A stretch of DNA of 47,617 bases from Clostridia bacterium (lineage in GTDB: Bacteria; Bacillota; Clostridia; Oscillospirales; Acutalibacteraceae), in NCBI GenBank assembly GCA_024403955.1, contig JAKSQX010000008.1:1-47617 (forward strand), given 5' to 3'. Position 1 is the stretch's first letter. Each line of letters starts with the position of its first letter. Shown here piece by piece: positions 1-8,471 of this stretch. The translations under genes and the position numbers were made by a program. The notes under the pieces are model-generated. The model was given only the letters and a program-made list of their open reading frames with translations. It was not told the DNA's origin and searched no databases.

Positions 1-18
1 TGACCTGGCTTTCGTTGT

Positions 19-648
19 TTAGAATAGCTGTCCTGGAAGTTTTAACTTCTCTTTTGGTGGGAAGGTTGCATCATAGCTTTCAAAGCCCTCGGGATCTAAA
101 TCGGCAACTAGGTAGCCATCTGATGGTACGTAGACGCCGGTTATGTCATCAAGATATCCAGGGATGAGTTCCTTGCAGAGAAAGAAGTCTGCTGACTCAT
201 CTTCAGGGAAGTCTGGATAACGGATACCAAAGGTGGAAGCAGTGGTGAAACCACTCTTGCCATAGAAGTCTATATTGCCCTCAAACATTACGGCACCGTA
301 GCCCAAATCCTTTGCCTTTTCCAAGGTGTAGTCAAGGAGCTGTTTACCATATCCTTTTCTCTTGAGTTCATTCTTTATACAGATTGGACCCATTGAGAGG
401 ATAGGGAGGAAGGCTCCGTCATCAGTCTTAACACTTGCTTTAACAAAGATGTTCTGACCGATGATTTCGTCATCTAGTTCCATAACGTAGTCAAGTTCTT
501 TTACGAAGTCATCGCGGCTTCTAAACTTGTTCAAGACATAGTGCTCTTTAGCACCTGGGCAATAGACGTTCCAAAACGAGTTGCGGACTAGTTCTTCAAC
601 TTTTCTGTAGTCATGTTTTTCTTCTAAACGGAAATTGATTTTTGACAT
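19..648 (-). CDS. GNAT-family N-acetyltransferase
   Basis: A 209-residue protein of the GNAT fold. The central part carries the acetyl-CoA-binding signature: residues near 95-115 read GPICI..ELKRKGYGKQLL, the R/Q-x-x-G-x-G/A loop and helix that hold the pyrophosphate of the cofactor. The next strand (YGAVMFEGN..FYGKSGF) is typical of GNATs that acetylate small molecules or protein N-termini. The substrate cannot be told from sequence. The ATG has a good ribosome site (GGAGG, 7 bases upstream). It is transcribed alone, divergently from the dtd operon, with its end at the left edge of the window. Function beyond acetyl transfer is unknown. Confidence 0.85.
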   Translation of the reverse strand: MSKINFRLEEKHDYRKVEELVRNSFWNVYCPGAKEHYVLNKFRSRDDFVKELDYVMELDDEIIGQNIFVKASVKTDDGAFLPILSMGPICIKNELKRKGYGKQLLDYTLEKAKDLGYGAVMFEGNIDFYGKSGFTTASTFGIRYPDFPEDESADFFLCKELIPGYLDDITGVYVPSDGYLVADLDPEGFESYDATFPPKEKLKLPGQLF

Positions 649-750
649 TGTAATCCTCCAAAATATTAATATTTTAGAGTGTTACAATCTCCAAGATGTT
701 GTTTCTCAAACAGCAATCTCCTTAAAATGAATTTTTGTGTTTTCACACAG

Positions 751-779
751 TTATAATTATACTACTTTTATGTTATAAT
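751..779 (+). promoter_or_regulatory. Candidate sigma-A promoter of the dtd operon
   Basis: TTATAA, a 17-base spacer and TATAAT preceded by TG (extended -10). It lies 29 bases before the dtd ATG. The -35 is weak, so the extended -10 probably matters. A small inverted repeat (TGTGT-tttc-ACACA, about 735-748) sits just upstream. Confidence 0.5.
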
Positions 780-807
780 AGGTGACATAAATTTTAGGAG
801 AGATACT

Positions 808-1257
808 ATGAAGTTTGTAATTCAAAGAGTAAACTCAGCGTCAGTTACCGTTGATGGTGAGATAATCGGTGCGATTGATAAGGGCTTTTTGGTTCTTATA
901 GGTGTGGCTGATGGCGACACTAAGGAGATTGCAGATAAGATGATTCATAAACTTGTAGGCCTTCGTATCTTTGATGATGCTGAGGGTAAGACTAATTTGT
1001 CTTTGGATCAGGTTGACGGCTCTTTACTCTTAGTATCTCAGTTCACTCTCTATGCAAATTGTAAGAAGGGATTCAGACCTTCATTTATTGATGCAGGTGC
1101 ACCTGACTTTGCAAATGAGATGTATGAGTATATCATCTCAGAGTGCAAGAAGGTTGTACCAAATGTACAGTGTGGTAGTTTCGGAGCTGATATGAAAGTA
1201 TCACTTTTAAATGACGGCCCATTCACTATCGTACTCGACAGTAAGGAGATAATGTGA
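808..1257 (+). CDS. dtd: D-aminoacyl-tRNA deacylase
   Basis: A 149-residue protein of the usual DTD length. DTD hydrolyses D-amino acids, and glycine on tRNA-Ala, from mischarged tRNA in the cytoplasm. It starts [17 protein letters not shown], contains the catalytic SQFTLYA motif near residues 77-83 and ends with [11 protein letters not shown], where the Gly-cisPro pair forms the chiral selectivity filter. It is the first gene of a run in which the next gene starts four bases before its stop (ATGA overlap), so translation is likely coupled. A Bacillus-type relA partner is absent next to it. Confidence 0.96.
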   Translation: MKFVIQRVNSASVTVDGEIIGAIDKGFLVLIGVADGDTKEIADKMIHKLVGLRIFDDAEGKTNLSLDQVDGSLLLVSQFTLYANCKKGFRPSFIDAGAPDFANEMYEYIISECKKVVPNVQCGSFGADMKVSLLNDGPFTIVLDSKEIM

Positions 1258-1493
1258 TGAGAGAGATTAAAGTTCACGGTATCTACAGACACTTTAAAGG
1301 TAACTATTATCTCGTAGAGGAGATAGCTAAGGACTCTGAGACTGAAGAGGACGTAGTCGTATACAGAAAACTCTACGGTGACGGCTCACTTTGGGTTAGA
1401 CCTCTTTCAATGTTTTTATCAGAGGTTGATCATTCAAAGTATCCTGATGTTTCACAGAAGTATAGATTTGAGTTAGTTGAGGACTTGTCATGA
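1254..1493 (+). CDS. DUF1653 small protein
   Basis: A 79-residue protein matching the DUF1653 family: [11 protein letters not shown] near the start, a middle '[16 protein letters not shown]' stretch and an acidic, Phe-rich end. Members are small, often alone or next to tRNA-editing and repair genes; no biochemical role is established. It overlaps dtd by 4 bases and polA by 4 bases, so it is made as part of one transcript and may be translationally coupled on both sides. Confidence 0.9.
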   Translation: MMREIKVHGIYRHFKGNYYLVEEIAKDSETEEDVVVYRKLYGDGSLWVRPLSMFLSEVDHSKYPDVSQKYRFELVEDLS

Positions 1494-3928
1494 AGTTACT
1501 TGTAGTTGATGGAAACAGCATAGTTAACCGTGCGTTCTACGGTATTAAATTGCTTACCACGAAAGATGGTAGGTATACCAACGGTATCTATGGCTTCCTC
1601 ACAATACTTACAAAGATAAAGGCGGAGGTTGAGCCGGATGCAGTTGCTATTGCGTTTGACTTAAAGGATCCGACTTTTAGACATAAGATGTACGATGGCT
1701 ACAAGGCTAACCGCCATGGTATGCCAGACGAGCTCGCTGAGCAGATGCCAGTTCTGAAAGAACTGCTTTTATTGCTCGGCTTCAAATGCGTTGAGCTGTC
1801 TGGCTATGAGGCAGATGACATCTTGGGTACGTTGTCTGCTGCATGTGGAGCAGGCGACGAGTGTTACCTCGCTACAGGCGACCGCGACAGCTTCCAACTT
1901 ATCAAGGACAACGTAACTGTCATTCTGCCTACAACAAAGATGGGTAGAACTGTTACAACCCGTTGCACTCCAGAGTATATTAAGGAGACTTATGGTGTAA
2001 CACCTAAGCAGATGATAGACATCAAGGCACTCCAGGGTGACTCATCCGACTGTATTCCAGGTGTTGCTGGTGTAGGTGAGAAAACTGCTCAGGATTTGAT
2101 CCAGAGATTTGAGAGTCTTGATAACATCTATGCGAACTTAGAGACACTTGATATCAAGCCGGGTGTTAAGCAGAAGCTTGAGAATGACAAAGATAATGCA
2201 TATCTCTCACGTGAACTCGGCACTATCTGCCTTGAGGTTCCAATTGACAGAAACCTTGATACATATAGGATTTCAAAGGGCGACCCTGCCGCTGCATCAC
2301 GCATGCTTGCGTCACTTGAGATGTTTAAGATGATAGACCAGTTGGGTCTTAGAACAGAGCCAGTTCAGCCTGAACAGGTGACATTTGAGGCTCCTGTAAA
2401 GGAAAATAGCTTTACAAATAATGGAAATTTGTATATTTTAGATTCTTCTGAGGCTGTTCTTGACGGTATGGCAGATGACCTGGGTGATAGTAGAATAAAG
2501 AAATTCGTGGCAGATTCTAAGTCGATTTACGCATATGGGTTTAAGAAGGGTATTGAGATTAAGGGCATCGTTTTTGATGCTGCACTCGCTGCTTATATCT
2601 TGAATCCTTCTGCAAATGATTATTCTGTTGACAGATTAATCATGGAATATGGCGCAGGTTCTTTTGAAGTTTTGGTTCAGAAGCTTATGGCACAGATTGA
2701 TAATAACAACCAGGCTGATCTTCTCGCTATGGAAATCTCATTGGCCGAAGTTTTGGCTTCAATGGAAAACGTGGGTTTCTGTGTTGATAGGGAAGGACTT
2801 ATAGCCTTCGGCGAGGTTATCTCAGCCCGTGTGGATGAGATGACTCAGAAGATCTATGATGAGTGTGGCTTCGAGTTCAACTTGAATTCTCCAAAGCAGC
2901 TCGGCGAGGCATTGTTTGAGAAACTCGGTATTCCATGCAAAAAGAAGACTAAGAGTGGCTACTCAACTGCTGCTGATGTCCTTGAGGAACTCGCAGATGA
3001 CTACCCAGTAGTTGCAGATATTCTCGAGTACCGCATGCTAGCAAAGCTTAAGTCAACTTACTGTGATGGCCTTGTTGCGTGCATCGCAGAGGACGGACGT
3101 ATCCACTCAACTCTCAATCAGACTGAGACAAGGACAGGTAGAATCTCCTCAGCAGAGCCTAACCTCCAGAACATACCAGTTAGAAAACCTTTGGGCTCAG
3201 AACTTCGTAAGTTCTTTGTAGCTAAAGAGGGTTACACCTTGATTGATGCCGACTACAGCCAGATTGAACTTCGTGTTCTTGCTCATATGGCTGATGACGC
3301 AAATATGATTGCAGCATTTAAGAGTGGCGAGGATATCCACAGAGTAACTGCATCACAGGTATTCAAAGTTCCTTTTGAGGAAGTAACTCCTGTAATGAGA
3401 AGCAGGTCAAAGGCAGTTAACTTCGGTATCGTATACGGTATCGGTGCCTTCTCACTTGCTAAGGATATCGGTGTAAGCCGTGCAGAGGCACAGGATTATA
3501 TCAAGGGTTACCTTGATAACTTCTCCGGTGTCGACAACTATATGAAGAACGTAATTGAGGAAGCAAAACAGAATGGTTATGTTAAGACACTCTATGAGCG
3601 CCGTCGTTACCTTCCTGAACTCACATCCTCAAATCATATGCTCCGTGCCTTCGGCGAGCGTGTTGCCCGCAACATGCCAATTCAAGGCACAGCAGCAGAC
3701 ATAATCAAGATTGCGATGATTAAGGTTTACAACCGTCTTCTAGACGAGAACCTTGACGCAAAACTTATCATGCAGGTTCACGATGAACTTCTTGTAGAAG
3801 CTCGATTAGACCAGGCGGAGAAAGTCTGCGCTATTGTGAAGGAAGAGATGGAGAATGCTTGTGCCTTAAAGGTTGCTCTTCTCTCTGACGCACACATCGG
3901 TAAGACATGGTATGAGGCAAAAGAATGA
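1490..3928 (+). CDS. polA: DNA polymerase I
   Basis: An 812-residue family A polymerase. The N-terminal ~290 residues are the 5'-3' exonuclease that removes RNA primers ([37 protein letters not shown]). Polymerase motif A has DYSQIELR with catalytic Asp588, motif B is [12 protein letters not shown] and motif C is VHDELL with catalytic Asp765; the 177-residue distance is the same as in the E. coli enzyme (705 to 882). The middle domain lacks the D-x-E of a working 3'-5' exonuclease and is shortened, as in many Gram-positive Pol I proteins, so proofreading is probably absent. It overlaps DUF1653 and rimI by 4 bases each. Confidence 0.98.
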   Translation: MKLLVVDGNSIVNRAFYGIKLLTTKDGRYTNGIYGFLTILTKIKAEVEPDAVAIAFDLKDPTFRHKMYDGYKANRHGMPDELAEQMPVLKELLLLLGFKCVELSGYEADDILGTLSAACGAGDECYLATGDRDSFQLIKDNVTVILPTTKMGRTVTTRCTPEYIKETYGVTPKQMIDIKALQGDSSDCIPGVAGVGEKTAQDLIQRFESLDNIYANLETLDIKPGVKQKLENDKDNAYLSRELGTICLEVPIDRNLDTYRISKGDPAAASRMLASLEMFKMIDQLGLRTEPVQPEQVTFEAPVKENSFTNNGNLYILDSSEAVLDGMADDLGDSRIKKFVADSKSIYAYGFKKGIEIKGIVFDAALAAYILNPSANDYSVDRLIMEYGAGSFEVLVQKLMAQIDNNNQADLLAMEISLAEVLASMENVGFCVDREGLIAFGEVISARVDEMTQKIYDECGFEFNLNSPKQLGEALFEKLGIPCKKKTKSGYSTAADVLEELADDYPVVADILEYRMLAKLKSTYCDGLVACIAEDGRIHSTLNQTETRTGRISSAEPNLQNIPVRKPLGSELRKFFVAKEGYTLIDADYSQIELRVLAHMADDANMIAAFKSGEDIHRVTASQVFKVPFEEVTPVMRSRSKAVNFGIVYGIGAFSLAKDIGVSRAEAQDYIKGYLDNFSGVDNYMKNVIEEAKQNGYVKTLYERRRYLPELTSSNHMLRAFGERVARNMPIQGTAADIIKIAMIKVYNRLLDENLDAKLIMQVHDELLVEARLDQAEKVCAIVKEEMENACALKVALLSDAHIGKTWYEAKE

Positions 3929-4362
3929 AGATAGTAGACATGAACAGGACCAACATGAGCAACTTGGTTGATCTTGAGACCGAGTGCTTTGCTCATCCTT
4001 GGACACTTGATAATTTTGAAGAGTACTACAACAACTCTAGTGCTAATTTCTACGTTGCAGTGGATGACGATGGTACTGTTGTTGGATATATTGGCTCATA
4101 CACTGTGATGGATGAGTGCTTTATTACGAATGTTGCTGTAACGGAGAGCGCGAGAAAACTTGGCGTAGGTACAGCCCTTGTTGAAAAAGTACTTGCTATT
4201 GCAGAGCTTAATAGAGTATCATTTGTAACGCTTGAAGTAAGATACTCAAATGCTCCTGCGATTGGATTATATAAGAAGCTCGGTTTTAGGATTGAGGGAA
4301 CAAGACCTGGCTTTTATCGTGATCCAGACGAGGACGCTTTAATAATGACAAAGAGGTTTTGA
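3925..4362 (+). CDS. rimI: Ribosomal-protein-S18-alanine N-acetyltransferase
   Basis: A 145-residue GNAT. The family acetylates the N-terminal Ala of S18 and in many genomes sits with the t6A genes. The cofactor loop is seen as VTESARKLGVGTALVEKVL (about residues 71-89), followed by VTLEVRYSNAPAIGLYKKLGF and the FYRDPDEDALIM ending typical of RimI. It overlaps polA by 4 bases and is followed after 4 bases by tsaD, the usual rimI-tsaD neighbourhood. The tsaB and tsaE partners are not in the window. Confidence 0.93.
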   Translation: MKIVDMNRTNMSNLVDLETECFAHPWTLDNFEEYYNNSSANFYVAVDDDGTVVGYIGSYTVMDECFITNVAVTESARKLGVGTALVEKVLAIAELNRVSFVTLEVRYSNAPAIGLYKKLGFRIEGTRPGFYRDPDEDALIMTKRF

Positions 4363-4366
4363 ATAG

Positions 4367-5380
4367 ATGAAGATTTTGGCAATTGAGAGCTCGTGCGACG
4401 AGACTGCGACAGCTGTAGTTGAGGATGGCAGAAAAGTTCTGTCATCTGTTATTGCGTCGCAGGTTGAGGAACACAAACTCTATGGAGGCGTAGTGCCGGA
4501 GATAGCATCAAGAAGACATACTGAGGCTATCTCACAGATAACTGAGCAGGCACTATCAGATGCTGGATGCACTATGGATGATATCGATGCCATAGCTGTA
4601 ACTGCAGCACCTGGCCTTATCGGCGCGCTCCTTGTAGGCGTGAACTTCGCAAAGGGCTTGTCCTTAAAGTTTGATAAGCCTTTGGTTCCAGTTCACCATC
4701 TTCGCTCCCACATCGCTTCAAACTACATCACTTCTCCTGATTTGAAACCACCATTCCTTGCACTCGTAGTCTCAGGTGGACATACTCACCTCGTTGAGGT
4801 TAAGTCATATACTGAGTACAACATCATCGGCTGCACAAGAGATGATGCTGCAGGCGAGTGTATGGATAAGTCCGCAAGGACTTTAGGACTTCCGTATCCA
4901 GGCGGACTTAACCTTGATAAGGCCGCAGCATCAGGTGACCCTACAGCATACAAGATGCCTCATCCAAGAGTTGAGGGTGCACCATATGATTTCAGTTTTT
5001 CTGGACTTAAGACATTTGTTATTAACACAGTTCATAAATGTGAACAGAAAGGGGAGACAGTATCCGTTGAGGATATGGGCGCCTCCGTTATAGCTGCAGT
5101 AGTACGCTCACTTGTTGAGAATACTGAGAAGGCAGCAATTGAATTTAAATATGATAAGATAGTGCTTGCAGGAGGTGTATCCGCAAACTCTGTACTCCGT
5201 AGGGAGATGCAGAAGTGCTGCGACTCACATGGTTGGGAACTCTATATGCCAGACCTCAAACTCTGTGGAGACAATGCTGCAATGGTCGGCGCACAGGGCT
5301 ACTACGAATACATTGCAGGGTCACGTGCAACACTTGATTTGAATGCAAGAGCAACTATGCCAATTAATGAGGAGTTTTAA
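4367..5380 (+). CDS. tsaD: tRNA N6-threonylcarbamoyladenosine transferase
   Basis: A 337-residue Kae1/TsaD protein that transfers threonylcarbamoyl to A37 of ANN-reading tRNAs. It starts MKILAIESSCDETATAV and has the metal-binding HxxxH at His111 and His115 (VHHLRSH), the same numbering as in E. coli. SGGHTHLV, GGVSANS and the CGDNAAMVG region complete the ASKHA active site. TsaB and TsaE, needed for function, must be encoded elsewhere. The stop overlaps the start of the next gene by one base. Confidence 0.98.
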   Translation: MKILAIESSCDETATAVVEDGRKVLSSVIASQVEEHKLYGGVVPEIASRRHTEAISQITEQALSDAGCTMDDIDAIAVTAAPGLIGALLVGVNFAKGLSLKFDKPLVPVHHLRSHIASNYITSPDLKPPFLALVVSGGHTHLVEVKSYTEYNIIGCTRDDAAGECMDKSARTLGLPYPGGLNLDKAAASGDPTAYKMPHPRVEGAPYDFSFSGLKTFVINTVHKCEQKGETVSVEDMGASVIAAVVRSLVENTEKAAIEFKYDKIVLAGGVSANSVLRREMQKCCDSHGWELYMPDLKLCGDNAAMVGAQGYYEYIAGSRATLDLNARATMPINEEF

Positions 5381-6369
5381 TGAAGTTACCTAAGATTACA
5401 GATGACCGCCAGTGGGCGAATGTGGGTTGGCCAGAAATACCTTGGTTAAACTCAGCAAAAAAGAATATCAAGTCAACTGCTAAGTCTACGAGTCTTGGTG
5501 CTTTCAAGAAGTTGTATAACTCAACTTGGCTTAGGGAGAAACTTAAGGAGAAGATTCTCATCTCTCAGAAGACAGAGAAGCTTGCCCATGATACATATAG
5601 GATTACAACGGACTATGTACTTCAGTCTTTCTTGTTTATAGGTAAGAAGGAAGCACTTCTTGTAGATACAGGTCTTGGATTTGGAAATCTCAAAGATGAG
5701 GTCTTAAAGCTCACAGATAAGCCACTCACTGTCGTATGTACACATGCACACTTCGGCTCTACAGGTGGAGCGGGCCAGTTCGGTGAGGTAAAGATTGGAA
5801 AGTCTGATAAAGACCTTGCAAAGGTGTATAACAAGATTTCAAGATTTGTTATCGCTCATACGGGAAAAGCGGGCAAGGATACAGATCAAAACCCTAAGTT
5901 CGTGGCTCTTTCAAAGAGCGAACTTGAACATGGATTTGACCTTGGAGGTCGCACAATCAAAGCTGTATCTACACCTTCTCATACAAAAGGCAGCACCTGC
6001 TTCCTTGACGATCATAATAAGATTGCCGTAGTGGGTGATGTTATCGCACCTCTTGGAATTCAGCTTTTGCCAATTCCACTTCCACTTAATGAGTACATAA
6101 AGACGTTGGAGGATTTATTACCATTACTTGAAGGTAAGAAGATTTATTGCTCGTACTTCCCTAAGGCACTTGACCACGAGTATGCCAGTGATGTGAAGGC
6201 GACATATTACTTAAGCAGTGTTCATGGTAATGATACAAACTACAAAAAGCCGATTAGATTCCGTAAATCCACAAATAAGAAGTTGATGATGCTCTACTAT
6301 GCTTCTAAATCAAATAGGAGAGAGTTTAAAGCACGTTTAGATGCATTTAGACGTGGAGACTATAAATAG
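5380..6369 (+). CDS. Metallo-beta-lactamase-fold protein with degenerate metal site
   Basis: A 329-residue protein with an MBL fold over residues ~70-275. Normal hydrolases carry HxHxDH; here residues 122-127 read H-A-H-F-G-S, so the Asp and third His ligand are replaced by Gly126 and Ser127. A later His (TPSHTKGS) and an Asp (VVGDVI) remain, and a candidate last ligand lies in KALDHEYA. The residue context otherwise resembles hydrolases with THxHFDHxGG. It may bind one metal, or be a non-catalytic relative. An N-terminal 65 residues and a basic C-terminal tail flank the domain. It is the last gene of the dtd operon, abutting tsaD. Confidence 0.8.
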   Translation: MKLPKITDDRQWANVGWPEIPWLNSAKKNIKSTAKSTSLGAFKKLYNSTWLREKLKEKILISQKTEKLAHDTYRITTDYVLQSFLFIGKKEALLVDTGLGFGNLKDEVLKLTDKPLTVVCTHAHFGSTGGAGQFGEVKIGKSDKDLAKVYNKISRFVIAHTGKAGKDTDQNPKFVALSKSELEHGFDLGGRTIKAVSTPSHTKGSTCFLDDHNKIAVVGDVIAPLGIQLLPIPLPLNEYIKTLEDLLPLLEGKKIYCSYFPKALDHEYASDVKATYYLSSVHGNDTNYKKPIRFRKSTNKKLMMLYYASKSNRREFKARLDAFRRGDYK

Positions 6370-6373
6370 TTAA

Positions 6374-6484
6374 GTGAATAATTATTCAAATATTCATTTA
6401 AAATATACAGATACCCTTGTAAAAATCATTGCTCTTGTTCTTGCAGGTGCAGCATATGTTGCTTCTCGCAAAGTTAATGGTTAG
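6374..6484 (+). CDS. Possible 36-residue membrane peptide (uncertain)
   Basis: A GTG-started frame of 37 codons. Its last half is a hydrophobic segment (VKIIALVLAGAAYVA) followed by a basic tail (SRKVNG), like a small membrane anchor or the end of a surface protein. There is no clear ribosome site. It could be a true small protein, the remnant of a lost surface protein, or chance. The rest of 6370-6651 is AT-rich leader sequence with no other gene. Confidence 0.25.
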   Translation: MNNYSNIHLKYTDTLVKIIALVLAGAAYVASRKVNG

Positions 6485-6651
6485 TATTTTTGTTGTTATG
6501 TTGCACAAAAATTTTCAACATTATGTGTATAAATATGCAATCCTACAAATTTATCCAAACTGTTAATTTATTTATAATTTGTTCATAAATAAGGCATATA
6601 CTAACCCCCGTCATAAATAATAATACTATATTTTTTGGGGGGTAGACAGAA

Positions 6652-7911
6652 ATGAAAAAGGTTCTTACAAAAGTAATCGCACTCATTCTTGTTCTTACTA
6701 TGTCAATCAGCTGCTTTATGACAAACGCTTCAGCTTACTCAGCAATCGCAGCTCTCGTTGACGCTATTCATCTTGCAACAGATCTTAAAGTAACAGACGG
6801 CCCAATCGGTGCTGGTCTCATCGTAGACGGCATTAAGATGATTTCAAAGGCTGGCATCGGTATTGACGATTTCGTTGATGCTATTCACTTCCTTACAGAT
6901 GCTAAGGTATTAGATGCTCCAGACTTCGGCCTTATTGCTGATGCTCTTATTCATGCAGCTAAGGTTCCTTCAGCTCTTTCAAGAGATGCTCTTATCGATT
7001 TCCTTAAGGCTCTCATCGGTACTGGTCTTGATTCATGCGCTATCTGTGACCTTCTTAAGGGCGCTCTTGGTGACGCAGCTCTCGCTGGTATCGGCACAGC
7101 TGGTTTCCTTGATCTCATGAAGCTTGTTCTTGACCTTCTCAAGGGTAACATCACACTTCCAGTTCTCTTTGCTAACTTCGGTCTTGACGCTGCAAAGCTT
7201 CCAATCGACCTTGGCAAGATTGCTACATACATCCCATCAATCAAGCTTGCTGACCTTGATATCCCTGCACTCCTTGCACTTCTCAATGGTCTTGGCAACA
7301 AGGGTCTTGATCTCGATGGTCTTAAGGGTCTCTTCGCTAACCTTCTTCCAGGTTGCAAACTTGATCCTTCATTCCTTACAGACCTCCTTGGTAAGATTAA
7401 GGCAGGCACAATCGCTCTTCCTGATCTCAAGAACATCTTTGGTCTTATCAATCTTCCAAACGTTGACTGTGACTTCCTTAACGGTATCCTTGATCTCATC
7501 AAGGGTGGTAAGGTAATCACTCTTCCTTCACTTGCAGCTCTCATTCCTGGTCTTAACATTAAGCTCCCAGAGTGTGACCTCATCAAGGCTATTAAGGACT
7601 TCCTTGCTGGTCTCTTCGACAAGACACCTGCAGATCCTGCAAAGCCAGCTGATGACAACAATGATCCAGCAGTAGTTGATCCTGTTGATGACACAGCTAA
7701 GACAATTGAAGAGGACGTTAAGAACGTTGTTAAGGATAACGATATCGTAGCAATGGATGATGCTACTCCTCTTGCAGCTCTTGATGCAGCTGACAACAGT
7801 GCAGACACAATCGCTAACACAGGCGATGCTGGTCTCGCAGTTTGCGGCGTTGTTTCAATCCTTGCTGCAGCAGCTTTTGTAACAACAGCTAAGAAAAGAG
7901 AAGAAGCATAA
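6652..7911 (+). CDS. Secreted Leu-rich repeat-like surface protein with NTGD anchor
   Basis: A 419-residue protein I cannot place in a named family. It has a signal peptide (MKKVLTKVIALILVLTMSIS, cleavage near residue 28), then ~300 residues of Leu/Ile/Asp-rich amphipathic helices with degenerate internal repeats: two copies of an 'AIH[LF]xTDxKVxDxPxxGLIxD' unit near the N-terminus, and at least three of 'G-x-I-x-LP-x-L-x-x-x-[FI]-G-L' further on. A Pro/Asp linker (~325-385) leads to NTGD at 389-392, a hydrophobic stretch and the basic end KKREEA. That layout is typical of sortase-like or membrane anchoring, although the LP of LPxTG is missing. Even spacing of Cys residues suggests exported, possibly disulfide-linked units. 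Confidence 0.75.
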   Translation: MKKVLTKVIALILVLTMSISCFMTNASAYSAIAALVDAIHLATDLKVTDGPIGAGLIVDGIKMISKAGIGIDDFVDAIHFLTDAKVLDAPDFGLIADALIHAAKVPSALSRDALIDFLKALIGTGLDSCAICDLLKGALGDAALAGIGTAGFLDLMKLVLDLLKGNITLPVLFANFGLDAAKLPIDLGKIATYIPSIKLADLDIPALLALLNGLGNKGLDLDGLKGLFANLLPGCKLDPSFLTDLLGKIKAGTIALPDLKNIFGLINLPNVDCDFLNGILDLIKGGKVITLPSLAALIPGLNIKLPECDLIKAIKDFLAGLFDKTPADPAKPADDNNDPAVVDPVDDTAKTIEEDVKNVVKDNDIVAMDDATPLAALDAADNSADTIANTGDAGLAVCGVVSILAAAAFVTTAKKREEA

Positions 7912-7934
7912 TTGACTTCCCAATGAATTTCACA

Positions 7935-7966
7935 GCCCGTGACTATTTGTCACGGGTTGTTTTTTA
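7935..7966 (+). terminator. Rho-independent terminator after the Leu-rich gene
   Basis: CCCGTGAC, 5-base loop, GTCACGGG, then TTGTTTTTT. It lies 24 bases after the stop codon. Confidence 0.9.
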
Positions 7967-7975
7967 TGTTATACT
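7947..7975 (+). promoter_or_regulatory. Candidate promoter of tRNA-Arg
   Basis: TTGTCA, 17-base spacer, TATACT with a TG extension. The -35 lies inside the loop and right arm of the preceding terminator. Expected start is about 7 bases before the mature tRNA. Confidence 0.6.
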
Positions 7976-7988
7976 CTTTCTCGCACGT

Positions 7989-8065
7989 ACGCCTGTAGCT
8001 CAGTTGGATAGAGCACTAGCCTCCGACGCTAGGTGTCGCCGGTTCAACTCCGGCCAGGCGTACCA
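7989..8065 (+). tRNA. tRNA-Arg (anticodon CCG)
   Basis: A 77-base cloverleaf. The acceptor arms ACGCCTG and CAGGCGT pair fully; the D arm is GCTC..GAGC, the anticodon arm CTAGC-CTCCGAC-GCTAG gives anticodon CCG, and the T arm is GCCGG-TTCAACT-CCGGC. The discriminator is A and the CCA end is encoded. CCG reads only the CGG codon. Confidence 0.97.
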
Positions 8066-8072
8066 TTAATTA

Positions 8073-8101
8073 TTTACATTTATATATATGTATGTTAATA
8101 T
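8073..8101 (+). promoter_or_regulatory. Candidate promoter of the small lipoprotein gene
   Basis: TTTACA, 17-base spacer, TAATAT preceded by TGT. It lies 40 bases before the ATG, which has a clear GGAGG ribosome site. Confidence 0.6.
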
Positions 8102-8140
8102 TTATGTGGATTTATTAGGAAACACTATGGAGGTTTTACT

Positions 8141-8401
8141 ATGAAGAAAAGATTAGTAGCTATCTTGCTTGCATTAGTTATGATCCTTACATTCAGCGCA
8201 TGCGCATTGGATATGGATTTCATAAGAAACGGCTGGGATGGTGTTTATGAAGAGAAGGAAAGAGCACAGTATGTTTATCCTGATCCAACAGTAAGAACTC
8301 ATGGTATTCGTGAGAATTATAGAGTATCATCCGTTAAACATCAGGTTGGCACAGCAAGCAGCGGCGAGGGCTTTGGCGTTGCAGCAACAGATGCACCATA
8401 A
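8141..8401 (+). CDS. Small putative lipoprotein
   Basis: An 86-residue protein with a short signal peptide (MKKRLVAILLALVMILTFSA) ending in a lipobox-like FSAC, so Cys21 is the likely lipidated residue. The mature part is about 65 residues, polar, with no recognisable domain (WDGVYEEKERAQYVYPDP; ends GEGFGVAATDAP). It stands alone between tRNA-Arg and a diguanylate cyclase gene and has its own promoter and terminator. The function is unknown. Confidence 0.75.
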   Translation: MKKRLVAILLALVMILTFSACALDMDFIRNGWDGVYEEKERAQYVYPDPTVRTHGIRENYRVSSVKHQVGTASSGEGFGVAATDAP

Positions 8402-8415
8402 CTTTTAATTTTTAA

Positions 8416-8448
8416 GCTCCCATAGGGGTTTCCTGTGGGAGCCTTTTT
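8416..8448 (+). terminator. Terminator after the lipoprotein gene
   Basis: GCTCCCATAGG, 5-base loop, CCTGTGGGAGC (11 pairs, one wobble) followed by CTTTTTAA. Confidence 0.92.
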
Positions 8449-8471
8449 AAACCTATTGAGAGGGTGTATGT

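Noticed and set aside
660..675. AAAATATTAATATTTT palindrome before the GNAT gene as an operator
   Set aside because: Pure A/T palindromes arise easily in AT-rich leaders; no second site or known motif supports it.
1050..1292. Minus-strand frames opposite dtd and similar short overlapping frames throughout
   Set aside because: They lie entirely inside well-supported genes and lack ribosome sites and family features.
2400..2700. Damaged exonuclease domain of PolA as a novel feature
   Set aside because: Loss of proofreading in Pol I is common in Gram-positive bacteria, so it is noted only in the gene entry.
6951..7820. Long minus-strand open frame (289 codons) opposite the Leu-rich gene
   Set aside because: It mirrors the codon pattern of the plus-strand gene, gives an Arg/Ser-rich nonsense-like protein, and has no ribosome site.
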